DNA of 14,403 nt from assembly GCA_002437405.1 (NCBI GenBank), contig DJPO01000033.1:1-14403 (forward strand), given 5' to 3'. A program made the translations under genes and the position numbers. Numbering within the stretch: position 1 is the stretch's first letter; each line of letters opens with the position of its first letter. The notes under the pieces are model-generated. The model did no database searches and was not told the DNA's origin. It saw only the letters and a program-made list of their open reading frames with translations. This stretch comes from Opitutia bacterium UBA6410 (lineage in GTDB: Bacteria; Verrucomicrobiota; Verrucomicrobiia; Opitutales; Intestinicryptomonadaceae). Below are positions 1 through 7,636 of the stretch, piece after piece.

Positions 1-2
1 CG

Positions 3-95
3 GGGAAACCCGCGCGTTTCGGGATCCCGTTTTCCGATTTTACTTACCTCGAAAACCTGAAAGTGCAGGCGTGTGCAAAAAAAGCAGGAAAATGA
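3..95 (+). CDS. 3' end of an unidentified protein gene (partial)
   Basis: The third forward frame is open from the window edge to a TGA at 93-95 and would encode about 30 C-terminal residues ending in VQACAKKAGK. Its third codon positions are G/C-rich (about 15 of the first 23), matching the genes to the right. The competing open frame (to 109) has a less typical codon pattern. The fragment is too short to assign a family and I recognise no motif. The gene would be transcribed toward the hairpin at 194-230, which can end it. It is separate from the exporter genes because a minus-strand tRNA lies between them. Seen: open frame and codon pattern. Inferred: that it is a real gene end. Confidence 0.45.
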   Translation, partial: GKPARFGIPFSDFTYLENLKVQACAKKAGK

Positions 96-153
96 ATATC
101 AAGCGATGATAAAAAAGCTTCACTTTAAGCCTCACGCGCTTCATTTGCTACGT

Positions 154-185
154 CCGCAAACCCGCAAACCCGCAACCGCAAAAAC
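154..185. repeat. short tandem repeat, unit CCGCAAAC
   Basis: CCGCAAAC occurs at 154-161 and 162-169. A third copy one A shorter follows from 170, then a degenerate CCGCAAAAAC. It lies between the end of the left-edge gene and the terminator. This is a microrepeat with no evident function; slippage origin is the simplest reading. Confidence 0.4.
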
Positions 186-193
186 CACAAACC

Positions 194-230
194 AAAAAAA
201 AGCGGCTTCCGAAGTGGAAACCGCTTTTTT
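194..230. terminator. bidirectional intrinsic terminator between left-edge gene and tRNA-Lys
   Basis: A 10-bp perfect stem (AAAAAAGCGG at 196-205 with CCGCTTTTTT at 221-230) is extended by four more pairs after one mismatch (TTCC/GGAA) and closed by loop GAAGT. Read on the minus strand it is followed by an eight-T run (complement of 194-201), just downstream of the tRNA-Lys 3' end. Read on the plus strand it ends in six T (225-230), so it can also stop transcription from the gene ending at 95. The geometry fits a shared terminator for convergent transcripts. Confidence 0.8.
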
Positions 231-237
231 AAAGTCG

Positions 238-310
<73 letters not shown>

Positions 311-506
311 AATCAAATTATCCTTTAACGCTACGCTTTTGCTTTCGCTTTGCAAGAAAAAAATTCAAAAATTTTGTTTTTATTTGTAATTTTCCGAATG
401 AACGCAAGTTCCGTGTGCATTTTTTCCCGTTGTGCCGTTTATGCGTATTTTTTTCTTTTCGTCTATTTTTTGTTGGTGTTGTCTCCGCGCTTTTTTCTGC
501 CCGTCT

Positions 507-537
507 TTGACCCGAAACCCGCTTTTTGTATTGTAAT
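507..537 (+). promoter_or_regulatory. candidate sigma70-like promoter for the adaptor-permease-thiC genes
   Basis: TTGACC (507-512, 5 of 6 to the -35 consensus) is followed by TGTAAT (532-537, 5 of 6 to the -10) at a 19-base spacing, or by TATTGT (529-534, 4 of 6) at 16 bases. It lies about 30 bases before the adaptor start at 567. The rest of the 311-566 gap is T-rich on the plus strand and holds no convincing gene. I saw neither a TPP riboswitch core (CTGAGA and downstream elements) nor a terminator in it. Confidence 0.45.
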
Positions 538-566
538 ACGCGCCCGTTCGGGTAAGTTGTCGGGAT

Positions 567-1487
567 ATGAAAAATTTTTTCCGCTTGTTTTGTCTCGCTC
601 TTATCCCCGCCGCGCTCTATGCCGAAAATTCCGCGGACGCGGTTGCGTGCATAGGTAAAATCGTCCCGGGGGCGCGCATTTCTAAGCTCGCAGCCCCCTC
701 TCTCGGCGGCTCGCAGGCGATTGTCGAGACATTGAACATCAGAAAGGGAATGGTTGTCGAAAAGGGCGAAGTCGTCGCGGTTCTGCGCGGTGCGGCTCGC
801 GCAAAGGCGGCGTTGCTGAATTCGCAGGCGGCGTTGCAGGCAGCCAAAGCCGAGGCGGATTTGTCGATTTTGCGCCAGAAAAACGCAGTGGCGGAGCTTC
901 GGGGCGTCTTCGACCAAAACAAAAAAATTCTCGACGAAAAAGACCCGCCACGCCGCGAGCGCGAACAGTTGAATTACGAGCAGGAGTCGCTGCTGCGCAA
1001 AATCGCGCAAGCGAAGGCGGAGCTCGATTCGCTCGAAAAGGCGCAGGCGGCGGCAATCGCGCAGGCGCAGGCGGCTGTTGACGAGGCGCAGGCGGCGTTC
1101 GACGAATACGAAGTGCGCGCGCCGATTTCGGGCGAAGTTGTGGAATCGAACGTCGTTGCGGGCGAGTCCGTCGGAATGGAGGGCATTTGCGAGATTGCTG
1201 ACACGAGCACAATGTACGTCGAGGCGGAAGTCTATATTTCGGACATCTCGAAAGTCGCGGTCGGCGACTTGGCGGAGATTTTCTCCGACGCGCTCGGCGA
1301 CGCCAAGTTCTCGGGAAAGGTCGTCCACATTTCCTCGTACGTCAAGGCAAACAGGCTTTTTAGCAGCGACCCGAGCGACTACTCCAACCTCAAGGTGGTT
1401 GTCGCTAAAATCAAAATGGATTCGCCCGACAAATTCCGCAACCTCATAGGTTCGCAGGTCAACGTTCGCATAATCGTCAAAAAGTAG
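567..1487 (+). CDS. HlyD/DevB-type periplasmic adaptor subunit of an ABC exporter
   Basis: The 306-residue product resembles membrane-fusion (adaptor) proteins that join an inner-membrane ABC exporter to an outer-membrane channel. Residues 1-19 form a signal peptide ending ALYA. A first lipoyl-like half follows at about 30-75, then an alanine/glutamate-rich alpha-helical hairpin with coiled-coil character at about 77-180. The second lipoyl half has the diagnostic VRAPISGEVV (183-192), and a beta-barrel domain runs to the C-terminus. Length and order fit the DevB subgroup, as does the DevC-like permease 4 nt downstream. The start at 567 gives the signal peptide; only a weak GGGA precedes it. 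The substrate cannot be told from sequence, and no outer-membrane TolC-like partner is present in the window. Confidence 0.88.
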   Translation: MKNFFRLFCLALIPAALYAENSADAVACIGKIVPGARISKLAAPSLGGSQAIVETLNIRKGMVVEKGEVVAVLRGAARAKAALLNSQAALQAAKAEADLSILRQKNAVAELRGVFDQNKKILDEKDPPRREREQLNYEQESLLRKIAQAKAELDSLEKAQAAAIAQAQAAVDEAQAAFDEYEVRAPISGEVVESNVVAGESVGMEGICEIADTSTMYVEAEVYISDISKVAVGDLAEIFSDALGDAKFSGKVVHISSYVKANRLFSSDPSDYSNLKVVVAKIKMDSPDKFRNLIGSQVNVRIIVKK

Positions 1488-1491
1488 GGAC

Positions 1492-2679
1492 GTGGCTGGA
1501 GTTCGCAAAAGTCTTTTCGAGAAAGTCGTGCCGCTGGGCATTCCAGTGGCGTGGCTTCAGCTTGCGGGCGACAAAAAGCGTTTCTTTGTCGCGCTGCTGG
1601 GGATTACTTTTGCGGTGGCGATGATGCTGTTTCAGTTCGGGCTGCGCAGCGCGCTCTATAAGCAGGTTGTCGGGCCGCTCGAGCTGCTCGACGGGCAGCT
1701 GGTGATTGTCGGGGCGAACTACGAGTATTTCGGGGTCGGCAAGGGTTTTCCTCAGGTGAGAATGCATCAGGCGTACGGGTTGAAGGACGTCGTTTCGGCG
1801 ACGGGCATAAAGCTCGGGAATATGTCGTTCAAGAATGTGGACGATGGCCGCGCCCGCGACATTTTTGTGATAGCGTTCGACCCCTCGAAAAACGTTTTCC
1901 TTTCGGAGGACATCAAAAAATCGCAGGGGCTTTTGAAGCGCGACGGCGCGATTTTGTTCGACAGTCTTTCCCGCCCGCAGTACGGCACTGTCGCCGACAG
2001 ATTTTTGCGCGAGGGCACTTTGCGCACGGAAATTTCGGGAATGCACGCGAAGGTCGAGGGGCTTGTGAAAATCGGCGCGACGTTTGCGGCGGACGGCAAT
2101 GTACTGACGAGTTTGCGGACTTTTTCGAAAGTCTGGCCCGAGCCCGACGGCGTCTACAGTGTCGGGGTAATCAAGCTGCGCGACGGCGTGGACGCCGAGG
2201 CTGCGGCGAAGGCTCTGAAGAAAATTTTGCCCGACGATGTTTCGGTTTTGACCAAGCAACAGTTTATCGAAAACGAGAAAAACTACTGGGCGGAGCGCAC
2301 CCCGATAGGCTTCGTAATCGGCGCGTCGATGGCGGTTGCGATTTTCGTCGGCGCGGTAATCGTCTACCAGATTTTGTACACGGACGTAACCGACCACCTC
2401 TCCGAATACGCGACACTCAAGGCGATTGGTTTTGCGGATTCGTTTTTCGTGTGGATTATCGTGCAGGAGTCGTTCATTCTTTCGATAATGGGGTTCGTCC
2501 CAGGGGCGGCACTGGCGGAGGCTCTTTATGTGCTGACCCGCAACGTGGCGGGAATGCAGACGTATATGTCGGCGGCGGGGATTGCGCTCGTGTTCGGACT
2601 TTCGCTTTCGATGTGTCTGATTGCGGGGCTGCTTGCAACGCGCAAGTTGCGCAAGGCGAACCCCGCGGATATTTTTTAA
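1492..2679 (+). CDS. DevC-type ABC exporter permease (FtsX/MacB fold)
   Basis: The 395-residue inner-membrane protein has one N-terminal transmembrane helix (about 31-50), a large periplasmic domain (about 55-270) and three C-terminal helices (about 273-295, 318-342, 361-383). That is the FtsX/MacB layout. VAWLQL near residue 20 and the VTDHLSEYATLKAIGF segment (299-314) closely match DevC proteins of heterocyst-type glycolipid exporters; the tail RKLRKANPADIF is typical of FtsX permeases. The start is GTG at 1492, 4 nt after the adaptor stop and with little room for a ribosome site. GTG at 1528, preceded by GAGAAAG, is an alternative and would shorten the protein by 12 residues. The protein has no nucleotide-binding domain and the matching ATPase is absent nearby. 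Subgroup assignment is by motif recall. Confidence 0.88.
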   Translation: MAGVRKSLFEKVVPLGIPVAWLQLAGDKKRFFVALLGITFAVAMMLFQFGLRSALYKQVVGPLELLDGQLVIVGANYEYFGVGKGFPQVRMHQAYGLKDVVSATGIKLGNMSFKNVDDGRARDIFVIAFDPSKNVFLSEDIKKSQGLLKRDGAILFDSLSRPQYGTVADRFLREGTLRTEISGMHAKVEGLVKIGATFAADGNVLTSLRTFSKVWPEPDGVYSVGVIKLRDGVDAEAAAKALKKILPDDVSVLTKQQFIENEKNYWAERTPIGFVIGASMAVAIFVGAVIVYQILYTDVTDHLSEYATLKAIGFADSFFVWIIVQESFILSIMGFVPGAALAEALYVLTRNVAGMQTYMSAAGIALVFGLSLSMCLIAGLLATRKLRKANPADIF

Positions 2680-2691
2680 AACAAAAAGGTT

Positions 2692-4443
2692 ATGGGTATT
2701 AGAGAACTATTTTTGGACAACGACGCCCGCCGCAGGGTGTATGTGGAAAAAAACGGCGTGAAAGTCGCGCTCACTGAAATCGAGCTGACCCCGACGCACC
2801 TCGAGGCGGGAATGTGCCGCCCCAATGCGCCCGTGCGAATCTACGACACGGCTGGCGCGTGGGCTGACCCGAACTTCCATTTCGACACGTCGAAGGGTCT
2901 GCCGAAAATCCGCGAAAAGTGGCTCGAAAGCCGCGGCGACACGCAGGTAGTCGGGCGTCTTCCCGAGTCCGCGAAAAATCCGTTCGGCGGGCGCGAAATC
3001 CGCAAGGCGAAAGTCGGCTGCCGCCCGACCCAAATGCACTACGCCAAGAAGGGCATTATCACCCCCGAAATGGAGTACGTCGCCCTCCGCGAGAACCTCG
3101 CGATGCTCAACGGTGTGGACGGCTCGATGTCCGAGACCGCCCCTCGCTCGAGTCTGCGAATCCAGCACGCGGGCTCGTGGTTCAAAAAGGGTTTCGAGAT
3201 AACTCCCGAATTCGTGCGCGACGAAGTCGCCCGCGGCCGCGCGATAATCCCCGCGAACATCAACCACCCCGAGCTTGAGCCGATGGCAATCGGCAGGAAT
3301 TTCCTCGTAAAAATCAACACCAATATCGGCAACAGCTCGATGGCGTCCTCGATTCCGCAGGAAATCGAAAAAATGCTCTGGGCGATAAAATGGGGTTCGG
3401 ATACGATGATGGACTTGTCCACGGGCGCGGACATCACCGACACGCGCGAATGGCTTATCCGCAACTGCCCGACTCCCCTCGGGACTGTTCCGCTCTATCA
3501 GGCGTTGGAGAAGGTCGGCGGGGTCGCCGAGGAGCTTAGCTGGGACATCTACCGCGACGTTCTAATCGAACAGGCGGAGCAGGGCGTCGACTACTTTACA
3601 ATCCACGCGGGCGTGTTGCGCGAATTTCTGCCGATAGCCTCCGAGAGAATGGCGGGTATTGCCTCGCGCGGCGGGGCGATTATGGCAAAGTGGATTATGG
3701 CGCACAAAAAGGAGAATTTCCTCTACGAACATTGGCGCGAAATCTGCGAAATTATGGCTGCGTACGACATCGCGTTCTCCATCGGCGACGGACTCCGCCC
3801 CGGGGCAATCGCCGACGCCAACGACGCCGCGCAGCTCGGCGAACTGAAAGTGCAGGGCGACCTCGCGAAAATCGCGTGGGAAAGCGACGTACAGGTTATG
3901 TGCGAAGGCCCTGGACACGTCCCGCTCCAGATGATTGACGAAAATATGAAGTGCCAGCTCGACTGGTGCGCCGAAGCTCCGTTCTATACCCTCGGGCCCC
4001 TCGTCTCCGACATCGGGGCGGGCTACGACCACATTACGGCGGCGCTCGGGGCATCGGTCATCGGCTGGGGCGGCACGGCGATGCTCTGCTATGTAACACC
4101 CAAGGAACACTTGGGCTTGCCCGAGCGCGACGATGTCCGCGAAGGGGTCGTCGTATTCAAACTCGCAGCCCACGCAGTCGATTTGGCGAAAGGCCACCCC
4201 GCGGCGCAGTACCGCGACAACGCCATGAGCCTCGCGCGCGCGGAATTCCGCTGGAACGACCAGATAAACCTTTCGCTCGACCCCGAAAAGGCGCGCGAAT
4301 TCCGCTCCAAAAGCGACAAGGAATTTTCGAAGGACAACGCGCAAATGCACTATTGCTCGATGTGCGGGCCGAAGTTCTGCTCGATGCGCGCGTCGCTCGA
4401 AATGAAAAAGGCGTTCGGCAAAAAGACGCCCGAGGAAAAATAG
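2692..4443 (+). CDS. thiC: phosphomethylpyrimidine synthase ThiC
   Basis: This 583-residue radical-SAM enzyme converts aminoimidazole ribotide to hydroxymethylpyrimidine phosphate, the pyrimidine half of thiamine, in the cytoplasm. The C-terminal CSMCGPKFC (Cys555, Cys558, Cys563) is the unusual CX2CX4C ligand set for the 4Fe-4S cluster. CEGPGHVPL contains His409 and PKEHLGLP contains His473, the two conserved metal-ligand histidines. KINTNIGNS and GLRPGAIADANDAAQ are also ThiC signatures. Length fits the shorter bacterial form. The gene starts 12 nt after the permease stop; AAGG lies only 2 nt before the ATG, so spacing is tight. The 12-nt gap excludes a dedicated TPP riboswitch directly upstream, and no other thiamine gene is in the window. 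Confidence 0.98.
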   Translation: MGIRELFLDNDARRRVYVEKNGVKVALTEIELTPTHLEAGMCRPNAPVRIYDTAGAWADPNFHFDTSKGLPKIREKWLESRGDTQVVGRLPESAKNPFGGREIRKAKVGCRPTQMHYAKKGIITPEMEYVALRENLAMLNGVDGSMSETAPRSSLRIQHAGSWFKKGFEITPEFVRDEVARGRAIIPANINHPELEPMAIGRNFLVKINTNIGNSSMASSIPQEIEKMLWAIKWGSDTMMDLSTGADITDTREWLIRNCPTPLGTVPLYQALEKVGGVAEELSWDIYRDVLIEQAEQGVDYFTIHAGVLREFLPIASERMAGIASRGGAIMAKWIMAHKKENFLYEHWREICEIMAAYDIAFSIGDGLRPGAIADANDAAQLGELKVQGDLAKIAWESDVQVMCEGPGHVPLQMIDENMKCQLDWCAEAPFYTLGPLVSDIGAGYDHITAALGASVIGWGGTAMLCYVTPKEHLGLPERDDVREGVVVFKLAAHAVDLAKGHPAAQYRDNAMSLARAEFRWNDQINLSLDPEKAREFRSKSDKEFSKDNAQMHYCSMCGPKFCSMRASLEMKKAFGKKTPEEK

Positions 4444-4459
4444 AAACTTCGGGGAAAAA

Positions 4460-4912
4460 ATGGAGCAGCCGCAAAATCCGCCGCACAATGCCGAGGAGCT
4501 TTTCGCCCGCGGGTACAATTGCTCGCAGTCGGTTTTTGCGGTATACGCTCCGCGGCTCGGAGTGGATTTTGAAACCGCCCTCAAGCTCGCCGCGCCGCTC
4601 GGCGGCGGAGTCGGGCGAATGAGGGAGGTTTGCGGCGCGTTTTCGGCATGCGCAATGCTCGACGGGCTCAAAAATTGCACACCGAATCCGTCCGCCGAAG
4701 AAAAGGCGGAAACGTACGCGCGCGTTCAGAAACTCGCCGAACTATTCAAGGCGGCGAACGGCTCGATTATTTGTCGCGAACTTTTGAATTTGTCGAAGTC
4801 CGCGCCCACGCCGCCGACGCCCGACGCGCGCACCGCCGAATATTACGCCAAGCGTCCGTGCGCGCGAATCGTTGCGAATGCGGCAAAGATAGCGGAAGAT
4901 CACATTTTGTAG
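4460..4912 (+). CDS. C_GCAxxG_C_C family putative redox-active protein
   Basis: The 150-residue cytosolic protein matches the C_GCAxxG_C_C family by its opening FARGYNCSQSV (Cys21), the glycine-rich LGGGVGRM and the following VCGAFSACAM (Cys58). Further cysteines at 73, 105 and 134 fit the name pattern. Cys64 is extra, and the family glycine after CGAxx is alanine here (Ala63). The family is thought to be redox active or metal binding, but its biochemical role is not established. The ATG at 4460 is preceded by GGGG with a 5-nt spacer, one of the better ribosome sites in the window. It lies 16 nt after thiC and is probably cotranscribed with it. No convincing hairpin terminator follows; T runs occur at 4914-4920 and 4946-4952. 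Confidence 0.85.
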   Translation: MEQPQNPPHNAEELFARGYNCSQSVFAVYAPRLGVDFETALKLAAPLGGGVGRMREVCGAFSACAMLDGLKNCTPNPSAEEKAETYARVQKLAELFKAANGSIICRELLNLSKSAPTPPTPDARTAEYYAKRPCARIVANAAKIAEDHIL

Positions 4913-5067
4913 TTTTTTTACTTTTTCGGAAAATCCGCCGCGATATTTTTTTAGTCGGGTGGAGTGTTGTGATTCCGTTTTGTCGGCGCGGGAATTGACA
5001 GTGCTTCTCCGCTGGGTACGCGTGGAAGTTGCTCCGTTTCCTTCCCGAATTTGCAAATCCGAAGAAT

Positions 5068-6366
5068 TTACTTGCCGCCACCTTCGGGAAACAAAATTTT
5101 CATAACGGCGTCGAAGTCGCGCTTTGCCGCGCCGATGTTCGAGTCGTGCCATTTCTTCGCCGATTCCGCCAGTGCCGCGCGCGCGTTTTTGTTTTTCGCA
5201 AGCCGCACGATTTCCGATACCGCCGCGTTCGCGTCCGCCACTTTTACCGCCGCGGCGGATTCCTCGAGTGTCTGGCAGATTCTGCGGAAGTTCGACATAT
5301 GCGAGCCGTAGACCATCGGAACTGACGACGCCGCGCAGTCTATCGGGCTTTGTCCGCCCTCGTTCGGCGCAAGCGACTTGCCGATAAACGCCAAGTCCGC
5401 TATTTGCGTGAGTGTGCGCAGTTCGCCCGTCGTGTCGGCGAGGTACACGAGCGTTCCGTCCTGCGCCTGTTTTTCGCGGCTTCTGACGCAGTGGGGCAGA
5501 TTTTTTATAAGCTCGATTATCTCGGCGCGTCTTTCCGCGTGGCGCGGCACCAAAAGCAGTCGGCAGTCGATTCCCGCAGCCCTGATTTTTTCCGCCGCCT
5601 TCAAAAGCATTTCCTCTTCGGTCGGCCAAGTCGACGAACCGAGCAGGACAAAGGAATCTGCGCTAAAGCCGAGCTGTTTGCGCAGCTCGAGCTTCCCGTT
5701 TTCGTCGAGCATTGCGGCGGGGCGGGTGTCGAATTTCAGGTTGCCCGTGCAGATTGTTTTGCGCGGGTTTGCGCCGAGCGAAATAAAGCGCGAAAAATCG
5801 ATTTCCCCCGACACTGCGATGAGCGAAAGTTTGTCGAGCAGTCTGCGCGCCAAATACGGCACGCGCGAGTATCTGCGGAAGCTTTTGTCCGACATTCGCG
5901 CGTTGACGAGCATTGCGGGAACTTTTTTCGATTTTGCAGTGTGCAGGTGTTCGGGCCAGAGCTCGCTTTCCATCAAAACCACGGCGTCGGGTTTTATCCG
6001 CCGCCACGCCGAGCGGGAGAACGGGAAAAAGTCGAACGGGAAAATCCCGCCGTAGAGAATTTTGTCCGCGTATTTGTTGCGCAATACGGCGTAGCCCGTG
6101 CTCGTTGTCGTCGTGAGCACGACTTCCACTTTTCCGCTCTCGCACAGCAGGTCTACGAGCGGCGCGATTGCCTCGATTTCCCCGACGCTGACCGCCTGAA
6201 TCCAGACGCGCTTTTTGCCCGCCGCAACGGGCGGCAGGTCTTTCTGGAGTCCGAAGCGGTGGGAGAAGTCGATTCCGTACCCGCCGCGCCTTAGCATTCT
6301 CCAGCCGTAGTACGGCGCGGAGAGCAGCATTGCGGGTATGAACAACGCCCGATACAGCCAAATCAT
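5068..6366 (-). CDS. waaA: 3-deoxy-D-manno-octulosonic-acid (Kdo) transferase
   Basis: The 432-residue WaaA/KdtA (GT30, GT-B fold) transfers Kdo from CMP-Kdo to lipid A precursor at the inner face of the inner membrane. It has an N-terminal membrane anchor (about 1-25), RFG (37-39) and VWIQAVSVGE with the catalytic-base candidate Glu63. MESELWP (132-138), GNLKFD (208-213), LLVPRH (271-276) and the CMP-Kdo site GKSLAPNEGGQSPID (329-343) follow. The last motif normally reads close to GGHNPLE, so His, Asn and Glu are replaced by Gln, Ser and Asp. The start is 1 nt after the ketoacyl synthase stop (TAAGATG), with AAAAGG upstream inside that gene, so translational coupling is likely. One or several Kdo residues cannot be predicted. 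Confidence 0.95.
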   Translation of the reverse strand: MIWLYRALFIPAMLLSAPYYGWRMLRRGGYGIDFSHRFGLQKDLPPVAAGKKRVWIQAVSVGEIEAIAPLVDLLCESGKVEVVLTTTTSTGYAVLRNKYADKILYGGIFPFDFFPFSRSAWRRIKPDAVVLMESELWPEHLHTAKSKKVPAMLVNARMSDKSFRRYSRVPYLARRLLDKLSLIAVSGEIDFSRFISLGANPRKTICTGNLKFDTRPAAMLDENGKLELRKQLGFSADSFVLLGSSTWPTEEEMLLKAAEKIRAAGIDCRLLLVPRHAERRAEIIELIKNLPHCVRSREKQAQDGTLVYLADTTGELRTLTQIADLAFIGKSLAPNEGGQSPIDCAASSVPMVYGSHMSNFRRICQTLEESAAAVKVADANAAVSEIVRLAKNKNARAALAESAKKWHDSNIGAAKRDFDAVMKILFPEGGGK

Positions 6367-6367
6367 C

Positions 6368-7630
6368 TTACGCCTTTTGCAGAACGACCGCGACGTTTGC
6401 GCCGCCGAAGCCGCTGGAGAGCGACATCGAAATTTCGGGCGCGTGCATTTGCGTTTCGGAAATGATGTTCAGCCCCTGCGCTTCGGGGTCGAGCTCCGAA
6501 ATGTGCGCCGAGCCGGGGGTGAAGCCTTCGCTGAGTCCGAGGGCGCAGAACGAAGCCTCCATTACGCCCGCGAGCGACAGCCCGTGCCCCGTAATCGCCT
6601 TTGTCGAGCTAATCATCGCCTTGGCGTTTTCGCCGAAGACTTTTTTGATTGCCTTGAGTTCGGCGGTGTCGCCCATCGGTGTGGAAGTCGCGTGGGCGTT
6701 GATGTAGCCGACCTTGTCGGCGGTGATTCCCGAGCTTGCCAGCGCGAAGTTGATTGCGTTGACGACGCCGTCGCCGTCGGGGTGCGGGATTGCCACGTTG
6801 TAGCCGTCGCTCGCCTGACCCCAGCCGAGCATTCGCGCGTAGATTTTAGCCCCGCGCGCCTTGGCGGTTTCCTCGTCCTCGAGCACTGCGACGACTCCGC
6901 CGCCAGTGCCGACGAATCCGTCCCTGTTTTTGTCGAAGGGTCTCGACGCGGTTTCGGGGTCGGGATTTACGCTGAGCGCGCGCATTCCGACGAACGGCAG
7001 GAGCGTGCGCAAATTGCCGTCTTCGCCGCCGACAACAAACATTCTCTTTTGGCGTCCGTTTGCGATTTCGTCGTACGCAAAGCCCATCGCGTGCGAGCTG
7101 CTCGCGCATGCCGACGCGAACCCGCAGCTCGCGCCCTTGATTTTATATGCCGAAACCAAGTTGAACGAAAGCGTCCCGACAATCGAGCAGACAATCGCGA
7201 ACGGAAAGCACCTCAGCGCGCCGACTTTGTCCATCTTCTGCATGTGGTGGTAGAGCATTCCCGACGAGCCCGCCGACGCGGTGTACATGCCAGTCATCAC
7301 GTTCGAGATTTCCTCGGGCGAAAGGTTGGCGTCTTTGATTGCCTGTTCCATCGCGCAGTACGCGTAGAGGCAGTGGGGGGCGAACCCGCGCAGAACGTCG
7401 CGGCGCACGCGGTATTCGGGCGGATACGTCCAGTCTTCGGGGTCGCAGCTTTCGGTGTCGAAATTTTTGATTGTCCCGACGCATTTGGCGGGGATTTTCG
7501 GGTCGTCGAACGGCTTGTAGTGCTCGATTCCGTTTCTGAGGTTTACAAGGCTGTCGATTACGGTCTTGCGGTCGTTGCCGATGCTGGTGATGAAGCCCAG
7601 TCCCGTGATTACTACGTTTTTCTTGTCCAT
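6368..7630 (-). CDS. fabB: beta-ketoacyl-ACP synthase, FabB-like (KAS I/II)
   Basis: The 420-residue condensing enzyme elongates acyl-ACP with malonyl-ACP in fatty-acid synthesis. It has the complete Cys-His-His triad: Cys175 in SACASSSHAMG, His313 in NAHATSTPMGD and His349 in STKAITGHG, with Lys344 present. The C-terminal HISELDPEAQGLNIISET and the N-terminal VVITGLGFITSIGN resemble E. coli FabB (KAS I) more than FabF; the symbol rests on that similarity and the true role could be FabF-like. The gate loop reads SSGFGGAN rather than SFGFGGTN. The ATG lies 6 nt after the dehydratase stop with no visible Shine-Dalgarno (ATCCTAAAAAAAT), so coupling or an A-rich site may drive initiation. No acyl carrier protein gene is in the window. 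Confidence 0.9.
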   Translation of the reverse strand: MDKKNVVITGLGFITSIGNDRKTVIDSLVNLRNGIEHYKPFDDPKIPAKCVGTIKNFDTESCDPEDWTYPPEYRVRRDVLRGFAPHCLYAYCAMEQAIKDANLSPEEISNVMTGMYTASAGSSGMLYHHMQKMDKVGALRCFPFAIVCSIVGTLSFNLVSAYKIKGASCGFASACASSSHAMGFAYDEIANGRQKRMFVVGGEDGNLRTLLPFVGMRALSVNPDPETASRPFDKNRDGFVGTGGGVVAVLEDEETAKARGAKIYARMLGWGQASDGYNVAIPHPDGDGVVNAINFALASSGITADKVGYINAHATSTPMGDTAELKAIKKVFGENAKAMISSTKAITGHGLSLAGVMEASFCALGLSEGFTPGSAHISELDPEAQGLNIISETQMHAPEISMSLSSGFGGANVAVVLQKA

Positions 7631-7636
7631 ATTTTT

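Noticed and set aside
311..566. Possible TPP riboswitch upstream of the thiC-containing genes
   Set aside because: No CTGAGA core or matching downstream element was found by eye; only a covariance-model search could overturn this.
350..658. 102-codon plus-strand open frame in the leader of the adaptor gene
   Set aside because: It is Phe/Tyr-rich because of T runs, contains the candidate promoter and overlaps the adaptor gene in another frame.
318..1541. Long minus-strand open frame (about 407 codons) opposite the adaptor gene
   Set aside because: The translation is arginine-rich and low in motif content, and the plus strand has a coherent adaptor protein. It is a by-product of GC-biased codon use.
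3562..4680. Long minus-strand open frame opposite thiC and the cysteine-rich protein gene
   Set aside because: It covers the well-conserved thiC 3' half on the other strand; its translation has no recognisable domain and spans two real genes.
4921..4952. Possible terminator after the cysteine-rich protein gene
   Set aside because: The CGGA/TCCG stem has only four pairs with a 3-nt loop, and the T run begins 8 nt after it, so the structure is too weak to call.
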